Positions 41,368-51,373 are shown, counted from the stretch's first letter. The stretch is DNA of 64,000 nt from Cocleimonas sp. (GCA_021647365.1 JAKIUW010000017.1:13495-77494); one strand, 5' to 3'. Notes: generated by a model not told the origin, from the letters alone. Numbers and translations: made by a program.

Positions 41368-42426
41368 TTAACAAATTCTCGGTAACTGTTCTCCAATTAG
41401 CATATCAATCATGCGATTTCCTCCAAAGCCTGTTTCAAGTATTACTTTTCCTTGAGGAGATTCTTCAACGTAACCAATAATGCAACTGTCTTCTCCTGCA
41501 GGGTGTTGTTGCATGACTTTTAATAATGTCTCTGAATCCTCTTTTGCAACGATGGCAATTAGTTTACCTTCGTTAGCTAGGTATAATGGATCTAAGCCCA
41601 GAATTTCACAAACGCCACGCACTTCTTCTCGAACGGGGATTTTATTGTTATCCAGTTGGATGGCCACATCACTGCTTGTGGCGAATTCATTGAGTACGGT
41701 GGCTAACCCGCCTCGTGTGGCATCTCGCATACAATGAATATCGGGGCAGACTTTTAGCATTTCACTGATTAAGCCATTAAGTGGCTGGCAATCAGTTACC
41801 GTGCTGATTTCTAGTGCGAGTTCACCACGTGCGTCAACGATGGCTGCACCGTGGTCGCCTACATAACCGTTGATAATAACTACGTCACCTGCTTGTGCGC
41901 GATCTGCCAAAATATTACTACTCTCAGGAATTACACCAATTCCCGCGGTGTTAATGAATAATTTATCTGCTGCACCTCGTGGCACAACTTTGGTATCGCC
42001 TGTGACGATGCGTACACCGCAAGAATCTGCGGTGGCTTTCATTGATGCCACGATGCGTTGTAAGTCATCAATAGAGAATCCTTCTTCGATAATCATACCG
42101 CAGGTCAAATAGAGGGGTGTTGCTCCGCCCACTGCTAAATCGTTGACTGTGCCTGTTACGGCGAGTTTACCAATATCGCCGCCGGGGAAGAATAATGGGT
42201 CAACGACATAGCAATCGGTGGTCATAGCTAGCTTACTACCCAGTTTAGATAAGTCTGCTAACTCAAAACGAGCTTGATCTTCTAATAAAGTCAATTCAGG
42301 ACTATCAAAACCAGCGACAAATACTTCGTCGATGAGGTCGCGCATGGCTTTTCCGCCTGCGCCATGGGCTAGGGTGATATTTTTACCACGAAACTTTGTT
42401 TTTGGAAGGCTTTCTAAATCAATCAT
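41368..42426 (-). CDS. hypE: Hydrogenase maturation protein HypE
   Basis: A 352-residue AIR-synthase-fold protein that dehydrates the HypF-made thiocarbamate on its C-terminal Cys to thiocyanate, the source of CN ligands for NiFe hydrogenase. Motifs: ITLAHGAGGKAM near the start, DPLFFPGGDIGKLAVTGTVNDLAVGGA, TGDTKVVPRG and the essential C-terminal PRIC. Its ATG overlaps the hypD stop by four bases (ATGA). Last gene of the minus-strand hyp operon; no hydrogenase subunits are in the window. Confidence 0.97.
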   Translation of the reverse strand: MIDLESLPKTKFRGKNITLAHGAGGKAMRDLIDEVFVAGFDSPELTLLEDQARFELADLSKLGSKLAMTTDCYVVDPLFFPGGDIGKLAVTGTVNDLAVGGATPLYLTCGMIIEEGFSIDDLQRIVASMKATADSCGVRIVTGDTKVVPRGAADKLFINTAGIGVIPESSNILADRAQAGDVVIINGYVGDHGAAIVDARGELALEISTVTDCQPLNGLISEMLKVCPDIHCMRDATRGGLATVLNEFATSSDVAIQLDNNKIPVREEVRGVCEILGLDPLYLANEGKLIAIVAKEDSETLLKVMQQHPAGEDSCIIGYVEESPQGKVILETGFGGNRMIDMLIGEQLPRIC

Positions 42427-43544
42427 GCGCTTTTCTTCTCGTAGCCGTTATTGAAATAAGCTGCACATGCGCCTTCAGATGACACCATTAATGCACCCAT
42501 CGGGTTTTCAGGATTACACTTTGTGCCAAATATTTTACAGTCCCAAGGTTTAATAACGCCTTTAACCACTTCACCACATTGGCAGGATTTTGGATCAGCT
42601 ATTTTTAAATTAGGTACATCAAATTTCTGCTCAGCATCAAATGCAGCGTATTCTTTTTTCATTCGAACGCCTGAATGATCGATTGAACCTAGTCCGCGCC
42701 ATTCAAAGAACTCGCGTACTTCATATACTTTAGTGAGCGCTTCAAGTGCGGGCCCATTACCCTCAGGTGGTACAATGCGTGAGTATTGGTTTTCTACCAC
42801 GCTTTGTTTGGCTTCAATTTGTTTAAGTAGCATCCACATCGAATGCAAAATATCCAAAGGTTCAAAGCCTGTAATTACCAAAGGTTTGTGGTAATCCTTG
42901 GTGATGAAGTCAAAGGGTCGCTCACCAATCACCATGGCGACATGGCCAGGTGCGAGGAAGCCATCAAGTTGCATATCGGGAGAGTCCAGCACGGCTTTAA
43001 TAGTGGGTACAGTGGTAATGTGATTGCAGAATAATGAAAAGTTAGTAATGCCTTCACGTTCAGCCTGTAATACAGTAAGCGCAGTGCTTGGCATGGTGGT
43101 TTCAAAACCTAAGCCGAAGAATATGACTTCACGATCTGGATTTTTGCGTGCAAGGTTTAGCGCATCCATGGGCGAATAAGTCATGCGTATATCGGCGCCA
43201 TCCGCTTTAGCTTGTAGCAAGCTTTTTTTAGAGCCAGGAACACGCATGGCATCGCCAAAGGTGGTGAAAATAACTTCGGAGCGTTCAGCTAAGGAGACAC
43301 AATCATCGACACGTCCCATCGGTAATACACACACAGGGCAACCGGGGCCGTGAACCATTTCGATATTGTCGGGCAGCATTTGTTCGATGCCATAGCGGAA
43401 AATGGTATGCGTGTGACCACCACAGAATTCCATGATTTGCAAAGGTTTAGTTTGATTGGGCTCTAAGCGTTTGGCAATTTTTTGGATTTCTTTGGTGAGC
43501 GTTTTTGCTTTTTCCGTATCGCGGAATTCATCTACAAATTTCAT
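42423..43544 (-). CDS. hypD: Hydrogenase maturation protein HypD
   Basis: A 373-residue iron-sulfur scaffold that, with HypC, assembles the Fe(CN)2CO group. Motifs: MEFCGGHTHTIFRYG, HGPGCPVCVLP, and the C-terminal [4Fe-4S] cysteines in SCQCGEVVKG, PWDCKIFGTKC and GACAAYF. Full length. Overlaps hypE. Upstream, an R2 palindrome (43573-43646) separates it from the gmhA-like gene. Confidence 0.97.
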   Translation of the reverse strand: MKFVDEFRDTEKAKTLTKEIQKIAKRLEPNQTKPLQIMEFCGGHTHTIFRYGIEQMLPDNIEMVHGPGCPVCVLPMGRVDDCVSLAERSEVIFTTFGDAMRVPGSKKSLLQAKADGADIRMTYSPMDALNLARKNPDREVIFFGLGFETTMPSTALTVLQAEREGITNFSLFCNHITTVPTIKAVLDSPDMQLDGFLAPGHVAMVIGERPFDFITKDYHKPLVITGFEPLDILHSMWMLLKQIEAKQSVVENQYSRIVPPEGNGPALEALTKVYEVREFFEWRGLGSIDHSGVRMKKEYAAFDAEQKFDVPNLKIADPKSCQCGEVVKGVIKPWDCKIFGTKCNPENPMGALMVSSEGACAAYFNNGYEKKSA

Positions 43545-43572
43545 TTTTTACCCTTAATTAAGACTCTTTTTA

Positions 43573-43646
43573 CCACGAAGGACACGAAGGACACGAAGGG
43601 TAAAGATCTTTTTGTTTTCTTTGTGAGCTTCGTGTTCTTCGTGGTG
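43573..43646. repeat. R2 palindromic repeat (CACGAAG family), copy 1
   Basis: ACCACGAAG then two further CACGAAG heptamers at 9-bp period, a T-rich centre, and the inverted heptamers CTTCGTG ending in CGTGGT. It lies in the hypD/gmhA-like gap. Confidence 0.92.
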
Positions 43647-43666
43647 AGTATTTTTTGTTAAGCTAG

Positions 43667-44350
43667 TTACGATACTTTGCCTCGGCTATCTGCCAATAAG
43701 GTATGCACTAAATCCCAAATAATGTGATAACAGGCTACATGGACTTCTTGAGTGCGGTGTACCGAATCGCTTTCTACGACAAGGCAATGATCAACTAAGC
43801 CACTACTTTTCATGTCGCCACCATCACCACCTGCCATGCCTAACGTAACCAACTTCATTTCTTTGGCTTTTTGATAGGCTGACATTAGATTTTCAGAACA
43901 ACCGCTGGTAGAAAAACCAATAAAGCCATCACCTTCACGCGCATGGGCGTCTAGTTGGCGTACAAAAATATGTTTAAAGCCCACATCATTGGCTACCGCA
44001 GAATTCATGGCAGTATCAGCCAATAAATTCATCGCTGGCAGAGCAGGGCGACCAGCCGTTACGGGGTGCTGAAACTCAACACAAAAGTGTGCCGCATCAC
44101 AACTCGAACCACCATTACCAACCGCGTACATACGTCCACCATTTTGGTAAACCTTGGCGATAGCACGAGCAGCATCTAATAATTCTTCTGCATTGTTGGC
44201 AAAGAACTGGCGCTTGGTTTCAATACTCTCATCAGATTTTTGTTTGATGGATTCTAATAGTCCTGCCGTATCCTGCGCTGAGTCTTTTTCTTTATTGTGC
44301 AAGAAAGGATAGAGATCGGTGAGGTGTTGTTTATTGTCAGTATCAGACAT
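43667..44350 (-). CDS. SIS-domain phosphoheptose isomerase-like protein in the hyp operon
   Basis: A 227-residue SIS-domain protein. The isomerase signature is clear: AVGNGGSSCDAAHFCVEFQHP, FIGFSTSGCSENLM and HRTQEVHVACYHIIWDLVH, as in GmhA/DiaA. The N terminus is about 30 residues longer than GmhA. GmhA makes ADP-heptose precursors for LPS, but its location between hypC and hypD suggests it has been recruited to, or simply travels with, the hydrogenase genes. Catalytic residues of GmhA seem largely conserved. Confidence 0.85.
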   Translation of the reverse strand: MSDTDNKQHLTDLYPFLHNKEKDSAQDTAGLLESIKQKSDESIETKRQFFANNAEELLDAARAIAKVYQNGGRMYAVGNGGSSCDAAHFCVEFQHPVTAGRPALPAMNLLADTAMNSAVANDVGFKHIFVRQLDAHAREGDGFIGFSTSGCSENLMSAYQKAKEMKLVTLGMAGGDGGDMKSSGLVDHCLVVESDSVHRTQEVHVACYHIIWDLVHTLLADSRGKVS

Positions 44351-44377
44351 TGAAAGCTCTCACGAAGGATAATAAAA

Positions 44378-44397
44378 GCTCACCCCCCCACTTTTTT
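44378..44397 (-). repeat. R1 repeat, partial degenerate copy
   Basis: GCTCAC then C-run and ACTTTT: the G7-core side of R1 in minus orientation, with the CATGTA end lost (TTGCC instead). Located between the gmhA-like gene and hypC. Confidence 0.75.
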
Positions 44398-44421
44398 GCC
44401 ATTTTGTATTTTAAATACATA

Positions 44422-44697
44422 TTAAGCGCTGTTTTGCATAGCATTGAGTTCTTCTTTTACTTCACCAAGCTCTTCCAGTATTTTTAGCGTGCGTTCGGCT
44501 TCATCTTCATCAATTCGGCTCATGGCAAAACCAACATGCACCAACACCCAGTCACCTACACACTTTTCAGGTGGGTGTGCATCATCAATAATGCAGGCAA
44601 TATTGATTTCTCGTTTAATGCCAGAAACATCAACCTTGGCGAGTAGTTTCTCGCTATCGGTGATCTCAGTGATTTGACCGGGTATGCCTAGGCACAT
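44422..44697 (-). CDS. hypC: Hydrogenase maturation chaperone HypC
   Basis: A 91-residue HypC/HybG protein starting MCLGIPGQI, with the essential Cys2 that binds the iron-cyano complex and delivers it to the large subunit. GDWVLVHVGFAMSRIDEDEA is typical. Length is normal. An R2 palindrome (44722-44797) lies between it and hypF. Confidence 0.96.
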   Translation of the reverse strand: MCLGIPGQITEITDSEKLLAKVDVSGIKREINIACIIDDAHPPEKCVGDWVLVHVGFAMSRIDEDEAERTLKILEELGEVKEELNAMQNSA

Positions 44698-44721
44698 ATT
44701 TATACTCCAATTTTTTTTGTA

Positions 44722-44797
44722 ACCACGAAGGACACGAAGAGCACGAAGGGTAAAGACCTGTTTTGTTTTCCTTCGTGAACTTCGTGTTCTTCGTGGT
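44722..44797. repeat. R2 palindromic repeat (CACGAAG family), copy 2
   Basis: ACCACGAAG, GACACGAAG, AGCACGAAG, T-rich centre, then CTTCGTG heptamers ending CGTGGTT. Located between hypC and hypF. Confidence 0.92.
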
Positions 44798-44798
44798 T

Positions 44799-47297
44799 CT
44801 ATTCATTCTTTCTTAATACTCTAGCTGCTGTTATCACGGCCTGTCCTAATGCGATCCCGCCATCATTTGCTGGCACATTGCGATGAGTTAAAACGCTAAA
44901 GCTTTGCTGTTCTAATCCTTGTTTAACATCTTCAAATAAGGTTTTATTTTGAAAAACACCACCTGATAAAGCGATGGTTTTTATGTTGTTTTCATTGGCT
45001 AATGTGACTGCAATTTTCTGTATAGCATTAGATAAACCTTTATGGAATCGAGCAGAGATTACTGAGGTTGATACTTCTAATGATAAATCATTCAACAAGG
45101 ATTTCCACATCGAAGTTGGGTTTAACTGGTTTTCGTCATTACTGTCAGCAGCACTATCATTAGTATTAAAAGGATAAGCAGACGTTTCAGCTTCTAACCA
45201 AGCTTGTTGATCAATACAGTTTTCCAATTCAATAGCGGCTTGCCCTTCGTATTGTATTTCATCCTGACAGAGTCCAACTGCACCTGCAACAGCATCAAAT
45301 AATCGACCCGCCGATGAAGCTTGCGGACAGTTCATGCCCTTAACCATCATCGCATCAAAAGTGGTGAGTGGCTTTTGAGATAAGTTTTTAACCAGTGTTA
45401 AATCAGGATAAGTTTTAGCTACCCACTCCCAGCCATTTCCATGATTTTTAGCAGTACTTAGACAGGTCTGCAAATGTGCATAGGTATTACGCCAAGGTTG
45501 TTTCATCGCAACGGAACCACCTAATAGGGCGATAGGTTTAAAGTGTGCTAATCGTTTGCTTTGCAGATAATCAGCTAATAAAAACTCGCCACCCCATAAA
45601 GAGCCATCAGCAGATGAAGAACCATCAGCACCGTAGCCAAGGCCATCCAGCGCAATACCTAAGACAGCCTTACCCTCTAATGGATAATGATTGTCCGCAA
45701 GACATGAGGCGATATGTGCATGGTGATGTTGAATACTGTGAAGTGTAATACTTCTTTCTTTTACAATTTCATGCCCCGCCTTGTTAGAGATATATTCAGG
45801 GTGTGCATCAATCGCAATGTGTTCAGCTTGATGCTGAAACAGTTTTTCATACAAAGACAAATTGTGGCGATAGTCCTCATAGGTTTTGTAATTTTCTAAG
45901 TCTCCCATGTGCTGGGATAATATCGCCTGCCCATTTTTAATCAGGCAAAAGGTATTTTTAAGCTCACCACCCATTGCGGTAATGCTTGTCGCATTTTCAA
46001 AACCTGCGGGCAAAGGAAGAGATTCAGGCGCATAGCCGCGCGCGCGTCGATAAAACTGAGGTTTGCCTGCCATCATACGAACTACCGAATCATCTACACG
46101 GTTTTCAATACGGCGGTTATGCAATAAAAAGTAATTAGCAATCTCGCTTAGCGTGTTTCGTGCATGGTCATTATCGATACACTGTGGCTCATTACTAGCA
46201 TTGGCAGACGTTAGCACAATTGGCTTGTTTAAAATTTTGAGCAATAAATGATGAAGTGGACTGTAAGGTAACATAATGCCCAGTGTTTTTTGCCCAGGTG
46301 CAATATCAGCAGAAAGCTTAGAGGCATTGCTAGATATACGCTCACGCTTATCTAAAAGCACAATTGGGGCAGAAGAACATGTCAACAAAGCACGTTCTTC
46401 GTCATTGATATAACAGTAGCGTTCAGCCATTGCTATGTCTCTTACCATGATGGCAAAGGGTTTATGCGGACGTTGTTTCTTGTTGCGAAGCTTCTGAACC
46501 GCGCTTTCATTAGAATTAGTGCCAGTATTATTATCACAGGCACAAACGGCTAAATGAATACCCCCAATGCCTTTTATAGCAACAATGGCTTTATCACGAA
46601 TACATAAAGCCGCCTTGATAATCGGCATATCATTAATTGGATTTTTGTAACGCTGGTTTTTATTCACACTGGAAACTAACTTTCCAGTGTTGTCTTCTAG
46701 CCAAACTTCTGGGCCACAGTTAGGACAAGCATTCGGTTGTGCATGAAAACGTCTATCATCAGGTGAATTGTATTCATGTAAACAGGCAGGACACATCTCA
46801 AACTCATCCATGCTAGTTTGAGCACGATCATAGGGAATTCCACGGATAATACTCAGCCGAGGCCCACAGTGGGTACAGTTAGTAAAAGGGTAGCAATGGC
46901 GGTGGTTTTCATCATCGATAATATCAGCCAAACAATCATCACAAGTCGCAGCATCAGCGGTAATACCCGTATTCGCATTAGAATGGCTAGACCCAATAAT
47001 CTCAAAGCTCACAGCGGGCTTAGCAGAATACTCAGCGCGCGTGCGCTCTATGCTATCAATACGAGCCAATGCAGGTATGTCATCATTTAGCACTTCAATA
47101 AATGCATTGATTGCAAATGATTTACCTTCCACTTCAATCAATACACCATCGCCATCATTACTGACTGATCCGACAAGTTGAAATTGATTAGCAATTTTCC
47201 ACACTGTTGGGCGAAATCCCACACCTTGCACAATGCCACGAATACGGATGGATTCGGCATGGTATTTGGGGGTTTTTGGCAATAGATTAGCTTTCAA
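44799..47297 (-). CDS. hypF: Carbamoyltransferase HypF
   Basis: An 832-residue multidomain protein that activates carbamoyl phosphate and transfers the carbamoyl group to HypE. In order: acylphosphatase-like domain (RIRGIVQGVGFRPTVWKIA, about 20-105), two zinc fingers (CDDCLADI ... CTHCG and CPACLHEY ... CPNCG, about 120-195), YrdC-like domain (about 215-400) and Kae1-like domain (HHHAHIASCLADN, ALDGLGYGADGSSSADGSLWGG, SGGVFQNK). Larger than E. coli HypF (750) owing to spacer insertions. First gene of the minus-strand hyp set. Confidence 0.96.
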   Translation of the reverse strand: MKANLLPKTPKYHAESIRIRGIVQGVGFRPTVWKIANQFQLVGSVSNDGDGVLIEVEGKSFAINAFIEVLNDDIPALARIDSIERTRAEYSAKPAVSFEIIGSSHSNANTGITADAATCDDCLADIIDDENHRHCYPFTNCTHCGPRLSIIRGIPYDRAQTSMDEFEMCPACLHEYNSPDDRRFHAQPNACPNCGPEVWLEDNTGKLVSSVNKNQRYKNPINDMPIIKAALCIRDKAIVAIKGIGGIHLAVCACDNNTGTNSNESAVQKLRNKKQRPHKPFAIMVRDIAMAERYCYINDEERALLTCSSAPIVLLDKRERISSNASKLSADIAPGQKTLGIMLPYSPLHHLLLKILNKPIVLTSANASNEPQCIDNDHARNTLSEIANYFLLHNRRIENRVDDSVVRMMAGKPQFYRRARGYAPESLPLPAGFENATSITAMGGELKNTFCLIKNGQAILSQHMGDLENYKTYEDYRHNLSLYEKLFQHQAEHIAIDAHPEYISNKAGHEIVKERSITLHSIQHHHAHIASCLADNHYPLEGKAVLGIALDGLGYGADGSSSADGSLWGGEFLLADYLQSKRLAHFKPIALLGGSVAMKQPWRNTYAHLQTCLSTAKNHGNGWEWVAKTYPDLTLVKNLSQKPLTTFDAMMVKGMNCPQASSAGRLFDAVAGAVGLCQDEIQYEGQAAIELENCIDQQAWLEAETSAYPFNTNDSAADSNDENQLNPTSMWKSLLNDLSLEVSTSVISARFHKGLSNAIQKIAVTLANENNIKTIALSGGVFQNKTLFEDVKQGLEQQSFSVLTHRNVPANDGGIALGQAVITAARVLRKNE

Positions 47298-47426
47298 GAT
47301 CGGCTCAGTTAAGTCAATAATGTAATATGATATTACGTTTTCTAATAAAAGTGTAATAATTGTTATCGTTTTTAGGTATATTAGCTAAAACTTCATACTG
47401 ATTTGTTAATTACTGAGGAATAATTT

Positions 47427-48041
47427 ATGTCTTTTCCAGATGCTTTTTACCGATGGCGACCACACCCTTGGCATGGACTTAGTGCGGGCGAAGATGCCCC
47501 AGATGTTGTAAATGCTTATATTGAAATCACACCCTATGATCCTGTGAAATATGAGACAGACAAAAAAACAGGTTACTTAATGGTAGATAGGCCTCAGCGA
47601 GCATCGTCATTACAACCTTCTCTTTACGGGTTTATTCCTCGTACTTACTGTGGCAAGCGTACAGCAAGTTTAATGGGTCAAGATGGGCTGAAAGGTGACA
47701 AGGATCCTTTAGATATTTGTGTTTTTTCAGAAAGACCCATCACGCGCGCTGATATTTTATTACACGCTAGGGTATTGGGCGGTTTGCCAATGATTGATGA
47801 TGGAGAAGCAGACGATAAAATTATCGCGGTACTGGCAACGGATAATATATGGGGTGAAGCGCGTGAGCTTGATGATATACCGCATGTGTTGATTGAAAGA
47901 TTAGATCATTACTTTAATACCTATAAAATGGTACCGGGAAAAAAATGTTCTGTTGAAATAGGCGAACCCTATAATAGAGAGCACGCATTGAAAGTTGTAA
48001 AGGCTTCGATGGAAGATTATCAAGAGCGTTATGGTGAGTAG
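47427..48041 (+). CDS. ppa: Family I inorganic pyrophosphatase
   Basis: A 204-residue soluble PPase hydrolysing pyrophosphate to drive biosynthesis. Motifs: the Asp-rich GDKDPLDICVFSE metal site, YGFIPRTYCG and DDKIIAVLATD. Slightly longer than E. coli Ppa (175) with an N-terminal extension (PDAFYRWRPHPWHGLSAGED) seen in one subgroup. TGAGGAA precedes ATG. Divergent from hypF. Confidence 0.93.
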   Translation: MSFPDAFYRWRPHPWHGLSAGEDAPDVVNAYIEITPYDPVKYETDKKTGYLMVDRPQRASSLQPSLYGFIPRTYCGKRTASLMGQDGLKGDKDPLDICVFSERPITRADILLHARVLGGLPMIDDGEADDKIIAVLATDNIWGEARELDDIPHVLIERLDHYFNTYKMVPGKKCSVEIGEPYNREHALKVVKASMEDYQERYGE

Positions 48042-48073
48042 TTTTTGCTGAAAAGAATAATGAGTGATATGTA

Positions 48074-48511
48074 ATGATGAACAATAAAGCAGTATTTAAA
48101 GTACTTCATGCTATTGAGCAGGTAGGCTTGTTAATTATTCTGATTGCAACATTGATTGCTGTAGGTCAAGAAATTGTATTGATGTTCGAACAAGGAAAGG
48201 TTGAACTTAAAGATTTATTACTTCTATTTATTTACCTTGAAGTCATGGCAATGATTCAGATCTATTATGAACAACACAAGTTGCCTATACGTTTTCCTAT
48301 CTATATCGCTATTGTTGCTTTAGCTCGATACATTATTCTTGATTCTAAATCTTTTGATCAATGGAGATTACTGGAAATCAGTTTGACAATTATCATTTTA
48401 ACGCTGGCTGTTTTAGTGGTACGTTACGGCCACGTGAGATACTCGTACCCAGAAATTGATTGTGATGATGCTAAAAAGCAGAAACAAAAAAAGGAAACAA
48501 CGAAGCCATGA
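48074..48511 (+). CDS. PsiE-family membrane protein
   Basis: A 145-residue protein with four membrane helices and the PsiE signature LLLLFIYLEVMAMIQIYYEQHKLP then ALARYIILD. PsiE is phosphate-starvation induced in E. coli, with unknown function. The C terminus is short and Lys-rich. It lies 32 nt after ppa and 31 nt before cydA, so it may share transcripts with either. Confidence 0.87.
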   Translation: MMNNKAVFKVLHAIEQVGLLIILIATLIAVGQEIVLMFEQGKVELKDLLLLFIYLEVMAMIQIYYEQHKLPIRFPIYIAIVALARYIILDSKSFDQWRLLEISLTIIILTLAVLVVRYGHVRYSYPEIDCDDAKKQKQKKETTKP

Positions 48512-48542
48512 AAACTGATAACGGCAAGTCTAAGGTGAGCTT

Positions 48543-50150
48543 ATGATTCCTTCAGAAGAAGTTGTTGATATATCTCGACTCCAATTTGCAACGGTTGCGT
48601 TATATCACTTTTTATTTGTTCCGCTGACTATCGGCATGACATTCTTGATTGCGATCATGGAATCGCTCTATGTAATGACAAACAAGCAAGTCTATAAAGA
48701 CATGACTAAGTTTTGGGGAAAACTCTTCCTGATAAACTTCGCCATCGGTGTTGCAACAGGCTTAACGATGGAGTTCTCCTTCGGTACTAACTGGTCTTAT
48801 TACTCGCATTATGTGGGGGATATTTTCGGTGCGCCACTTGCGATTGAAGGCTTAATGGCATTTTTCTTAGAGGCTACTTTTGTGGGCATGTTTGTATTTG
48901 GTTGGGATAGAATGTCAAAAATAGAACATTTGTCTGTAACATGGTTAATGGCAATAGGGACTAACCTGTCAGCGCTTTGGATTTTGATTGCCAACGGCTG
49001 GATGCAAAACCCCGTGGGTGCAAAATTAAATATCGAAACCATGCGTATGGAGCTAACCAGCTTCAGCGAGATTTTATTTAACCCTGTCGCGCAAGTTAAG
49101 TTCATCCATACGGTTGCTGCGGGTTATGTGGCTGGCTCTATGTTTGTACTCAGCATTAGTGCTTGGTACTTATTAAAAGGTCGTGATGTAGCCTTTGCTA
49201 AACGCTCTTTTGCCATCGCTGCCGCCTTTGGTACAGCGGGGATTTTCTCGGTTATTTTGCTGGGTGATGAAAGTGGTTATGAGGCAGGCGATGTTCAAAA
49301 ATACAAATTAGCAGCGATTGAAGCGGAATGGCATACCGAAGAAGCCCCTGCGGCATTTACCCTTTTTGCAATTCCTGATCAAGAAGCGCAAAAAAATAAT
49401 TACGCAATAAAAATCCCCTATGCATTAGGCATCATTGCAACGCGTTCTTTAACCGAAGAAGTAAAAGGCCTAAACGATATTATTGATGATAATGAAGTGC
49501 GTATACGCAATGGAATGCTAGCTTATGCTTTGTTTGAAAAAATCAGAAAGAAAACCGCAACGGATGTTGATAAAGAAAGTTTTGATGCAATGCGAGATGA
49601 TTTTGGTTATGGATTATTATTAAAACGCTACACACCAAATGTTGTCGATGCAACCGAAGAACAAATTAAGCTTGCTGCGAAGAATAGTATTCCTAGGGTT
49701 GCGCCGTTATTTTTCTCCTTCCGTATTATGGTTGCTGCTGGGGTAGCCATGTTAGGCGTCTTTGTGCTGGCATTTATCTTTACTTCAAGGCGCACGGTGT
49801 TTAAAAAGCGATGGTTCTTGTGGATTTGTTTTATTAGTTTACCCCTGCCGTGGATTGCCATCGAAGCAGGTTGGTTCGTCGCAGAATTTGGTCGCCAACC
49901 GTGGGCTGTGGGAGGTGTATTGCCAACAGCGATGGCATCCTCCAATCTCGAATATAATGATGTCTTATATAGCTTGATTGGTTTTGTTGCGCTCTATACC
50001 GTATTGCTGGTGATCGAGGTTTATTTGATGCAAAAGTTTGTTCGTTTAGGGCCCAGTTCTTTGCATACGGGTCGTTATCATTTTGAGAAAAATGATGGGC
50101 ATGCTGGAAATACAAAATCATCCAGTTCATCAAATCAAGAATTGATATAG
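48543..50150 (+). CDS. cydA: Cytochrome bd ubiquinol oxidase subunit I
   Basis: A 535-residue integral membrane protein. Haem-ligand regions are visible: LQFATVALYHFLFVPLTIGM (His19 type), the second His in FIHTVAAGYVAGSMFV and Met near VRIRNGMLAY. The signature GWFVAEFGRQPW follows the quinol-binding Q-loop (about 250-390), which has the long form as in E. coli. With CydB and CydX it forms the high-affinity oxygen reductase, resistant to sulfide and NO. Confidence 0.96.
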   Translation: MIPSEEVVDISRLQFATVALYHFLFVPLTIGMTFLIAIMESLYVMTNKQVYKDMTKFWGKLFLINFAIGVATGLTMEFSFGTNWSYYSHYVGDIFGAPLAIEGLMAFFLEATFVGMFVFGWDRMSKIEHLSVTWLMAIGTNLSALWILIANGWMQNPVGAKLNIETMRMELTSFSEILFNPVAQVKFIHTVAAGYVAGSMFVLSISAWYLLKGRDVAFAKRSFAIAAAFGTAGIFSVILLGDESGYEAGDVQKYKLAAIEAEWHTEEAPAAFTLFAIPDQEAQKNNYAIKIPYALGIIATRSLTEEVKGLNDIIDDNEVRIRNGMLAYALFEKIRKKTATDVDKESFDAMRDDFGYGLLLKRYTPNVVDATEEQIKLAAKNSIPRVAPLFFSFRIMVAAGVAMLGVFVLAFIFTSRRTVFKKRWFLWICFISLPLPWIAIEAGWFVAEFGRQPWAVGGVLPTAMASSNLEYNDVLYSLIGFVALYTVLLVIEVYLMQKFVRLGPSSLHTGRYHFEKNDGHAGNTKSSSSSNQELI

Positions 50151-50161
50151 GAGCGCATCAA

Positions 50162-51307
50162 ATGGAATTTTTAGATTATGCATCATTAAAGTTTCTCTGG
50201 TGGGCAATCATCGGCTTCCTGTGGATTGGTTTTGCTGTGACGGTTGGTTTTGATTTAGGTATCGCGATGATGTTGCGTTATGTGGGTCGTACCGATGAAG
50301 AACGCCGAGTAGCAATCAATGCGGTTGCACCACACTGGGATGGTAATCAGGTTTGGTTAGTATTAGCCGCAGGCGCTTTGTTTGCTGCATGGCCAAATGT
50401 TTATGCCACTGCTTTTTCTGGTATGTACTTAGCAATGATGATTTTGCTGTTTGCTTTAATTGGTCGTCCGCCAGCATTTGATTATCGCTCAAAACTAGAA
50501 GGATCAAAATGGCGTAACACATGGGATTGGGTGCTGGTGAGCACAGGTTTTGTGCCACCATTAATCTTTGGTGTTGCCATGGGTAATATGTTTTTAGGAT
50601 TACCGTTTCAGTTTGATGATTATATGCGTTCAACTTGGGATGGTGGTTTTCTAGATTTATTGCATCCCTTTGCAATTCTCTCTGGCGTGTTAGCGATTGC
50701 AATGTTTCTAATGCAAGGTGGCACCTATTTGATGGTGCGTTCAGATGCCGAAGTGTACAAACGCGCACAACGCGTTGTAGATCTTGCAGCAACTATTGTG
50801 TTTATTCTATTTGCGGCATTAGGAATCTGGATATTCTTTGGAATTGATGGAATGCGGATAATCTCTGGTGGAGAGCCTGGTGGCGTTGCCAATCCAACAT
50901 TAAAAACTGTAGAAGTCGTTACGGGTGCTTGGACGGATAATTATTCAAAATATCCACTCATGTTAATAGCCCCTGTGCTTGGCTTTTTAGGGGCTGCTGC
51001 TGCGTTGATTTTATCAAAATCAGGTAAAGCCGCTAGCGCATTCTGGGGTTCATCATTGAGTGTTATTGGTATTATTTTAACAGCAGGGTTTTCTTTATTC
51101 CCGTTTATTATGCCTTCATCTTTAAACCCAAATCATAGTTTTACGGCTTGGGATGCGGTTGGTTCGGAGTTAACCTTAACCGTGTCATTTTGGGCGGCTG
51201 TTGTTTTTGTTCCTATTATTATTCTTTACACAAGCTGGTGTTATAAGAAGATGTGGGGGCCTCATACGGTTGAGTCAATTAAAGAAAACAGTCATTCTCT
51301 GTATTAA
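50162..51307 (+). CDS. cydB: Cytochrome bd ubiquinol oxidase subunit II
   Basis: A 381-residue partner subunit with eight to nine helices, containing WDGNQVWLVLAAGALFAAWP and GRPPAFDYRSK, the CydB signature. It starts 12 nt after cydA. Length matches E. coli CydB (379). Followed by cydX. Confidence 0.96.
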   Translation: MEFLDYASLKFLWWAIIGFLWIGFAVTVGFDLGIAMMLRYVGRTDEERRVAINAVAPHWDGNQVWLVLAAGALFAAWPNVYATAFSGMYLAMMILLFALIGRPPAFDYRSKLEGSKWRNTWDWVLVSTGFVPPLIFGVAMGNMFLGLPFQFDDYMRSTWDGGFLDLLHPFAILSGVLAIAMFLMQGGTYLMVRSDAEVYKRAQRVVDLAATIVFILFAALGIWIFFGIDGMRIISGGEPGGVANPTLKTVEVVTGAWTDNYSKYPLMLIAPVLGFLGAAAALILSKSGKAASAFWGSSLSVIGIILTAGFSLFPFIMPSSLNPNHSFTAWDAVGSELTLTVSFWAAVVFVPIIILYTSWCYKKMWGPHTVESIKENSHSLY

Positions 51308-51373
51308 TTAGTCACACGTTCTTTTAGTTTTGCACGTGTTATAAATAATTTGTTAGAAAAAAGGATTTAGTTT

